From positions 1 to 5,983 of the forward strand of contig JAJDBA010000137.1 of the NCBI GenBank assembly GCA_029261675.1: a stretch of 5,983 nucleotides of DNA, in the 5' to 3' direction. The position numbers were made by a program, and so were the translations under genes. Under the pieces are notes generated by a model. That model was not told the origin of the DNA and did no database searches. It saw nothing but the letters and a program-made list of their open reading frames with translations. The stretch is from Nitrospinaceae bacterium (GTDB taxonomy: Bacteria; Nitrospinota; Nitrospinia; Nitrospinales; VA-1). Within the stretch, counting starts at the first letter, position 1, and each line of letters begins with the position of its first letter. This document shows positions 5,426-5,983 of this stretch, piece after piece.

Positions 5426-5983
5426 AAATCTCCTGCATCTCCTTAGAATAACTTCCGTCCTTATTATAAACGTAGAGTGGCGAATCGACTATTAAATCGC
5501 TTTTCTTTTCTTTGATCGCATCTACGAGAAAGATTTTAGCTTCTGCATTTTGGTTTCCGTGGATGAAGCGAATCCGACTGGGGAATAATTCCCGAGATTC
5601 AAGTTCTCCTAACGTTTCTTGTAACCGGATAGGAGGATAAGCCAGGGTGATATGGCCGCCCTTTTTTAAAATGGGTTGTGCTTTGTCTAGCATCGATGGC
5701 AAGTTGAGCTTTAGCTCGTGTCGTGCGATGGCTTTCCCTGGGTCGGGATTCGTCCGGCCTGAATTTATTTTTCGATAAGGCGGATTAGACACGATCAAGT
5801 CGAACGACTCGAGCTCTTCTCGCTGTGCCCACTCTAGAAAATCGTCGTGGACGATTTTTATTTTCATTTGGTTTTTAGAAATATTTTGCTCTGCATTTTC
5901 AGCAGCATCCTTTTGAATTTCTATGCCTGTTACTTTGAGTGTCGGTTGGCGAAAAACCATAAGCAGAGGGATGATGCCGCAAC
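5376..5983 (-). CDS. trmN6: TrmN6/YfiC-like tRNA (adenine-N6)-methyltransferase, C-terminal part, 5' end outside the window
   Basis: A SAM-dependent class I methyltransferase of the YfiC family, which in E. coli makes m6A37 in tRNA1(Val). The catalytic motif IV SNPPYRK is present (Asn-Pro-Pro-Tyr, minus strand around 5795-5775), followed by the family stretch SGRTNPDPGKAIARHE. The frame stays open beyond the Met at 5960 to the window edge: those bases read CGIIPLLMVFRQPTLKVTGIE, i.e. the end of SAM motif I followed by the motif II acidic residue. That Met is therefore internal and the true start lies to the right. The C-terminal part (KKGGHITLAYPPIRLQETL and onward) matches the expected final strands. 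The last 50 bases overlap the miaA start in another frame. The family also holds members with other substrates, so the exact target nucleoside is inferred. Confidence 0.8.
   Translation of the reverse strand, partial: CGIIPLLMVFRQPTLKVTGIEIQKDAAENAEQNISKNQMKIKIVHDDFLEWAQREELESFDLIVSNPPYRKINSGRTNPDPGKAIARHELKLNLPSMLDKAQPILKKGGHITLAYPPIRLQETLGELESRELFPSRIRFIHGNQNAEAKIFLVDAIKEKKSDLIVDSPLYVYNKDGSYSKEMQEIYDSFNCIDGTDHVRKK
5429..5444 (-). promoter_or_regulatory. Double ribosome binding site for the miaA-slt gene
   Basis: On the minus strand AAGGAG (5444-5439) and AGGAGA (5434-5429) precede the ATG at 5425-5423. The nearer AGGAG leaves a 4-base spacer and the farther one 13 bases. Both lie inside the last codons of the upstream methyltransferase, supporting coupled translation and this start for MiaA. 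Confidence 0.6.

Overview
This window comes from a bacterium of moderate to low GC. A periplasm-directed Slt70-like lytic transglycosylase points to a Gram-negative envelope. The gene styles (ECF sigma factor of the RpoE/SigR type, ArsR regulator ending in a Cys-Cys motif, DUF362 protein) would fit Nitrospinota or a deltaproteobacterial-type lineage, but that placement is a guess. No rRNA, tRNA, CRISPR or mobile element was seen, and no gene-free stretch exceeds about 70 bases.

Left block (1-919, minus strand): an ECF sigma factor (359-919) is followed by a small cytoplasmic zinc-finger anti-sigma factor (64-342). After that comes the first 17 codons of what reads as methionine sulfoxide reductase B (1-50), starting at TTG behind a Shine-Dalgarno sequence and running off the window. 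The anti-sigma factor has a Cys-x25-His-x3-Cys-x2-Cys arrangement, the same spacing as the redox switch of Streptomyces RsrA. With msrB behind it, this looks like a thiol-oxidative-stress sigma/anti-sigma unit.

Centre (920-1303): a 66-bp divergent intergenic region separates the sigma operon from a plus-strand ArsR-family repressor (986-1303). It holds a good sigma70-like promoter for arsR whose predicted start point falls on the ATG, and a tandem TTGAAGG repeat. The arsR gene overlaps the end of the next gene tail to tail by 8 bases.

Right block (1296-5983, minus strand): transcription order is a TrmN6/YfiC-like tRNA methyltransferase (partial, entering from the right edge), then a 1034-codon gene overlapping it by 50 bases, then a DUF362 protein. 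The 1034-codon gene is the highlight. It encodes a complete MiaA tRNA dimethylallyltransferase joined in frame, through a signal-peptide-like hydrophobic segment, to a complete TPR-rich lytic transglycosylase. The two halves would act on opposite sides of the inner membrane, so it is either a self-splitting or membrane-anchored bifunctional protein, or an artefact at the junction, where an A6 run sits.
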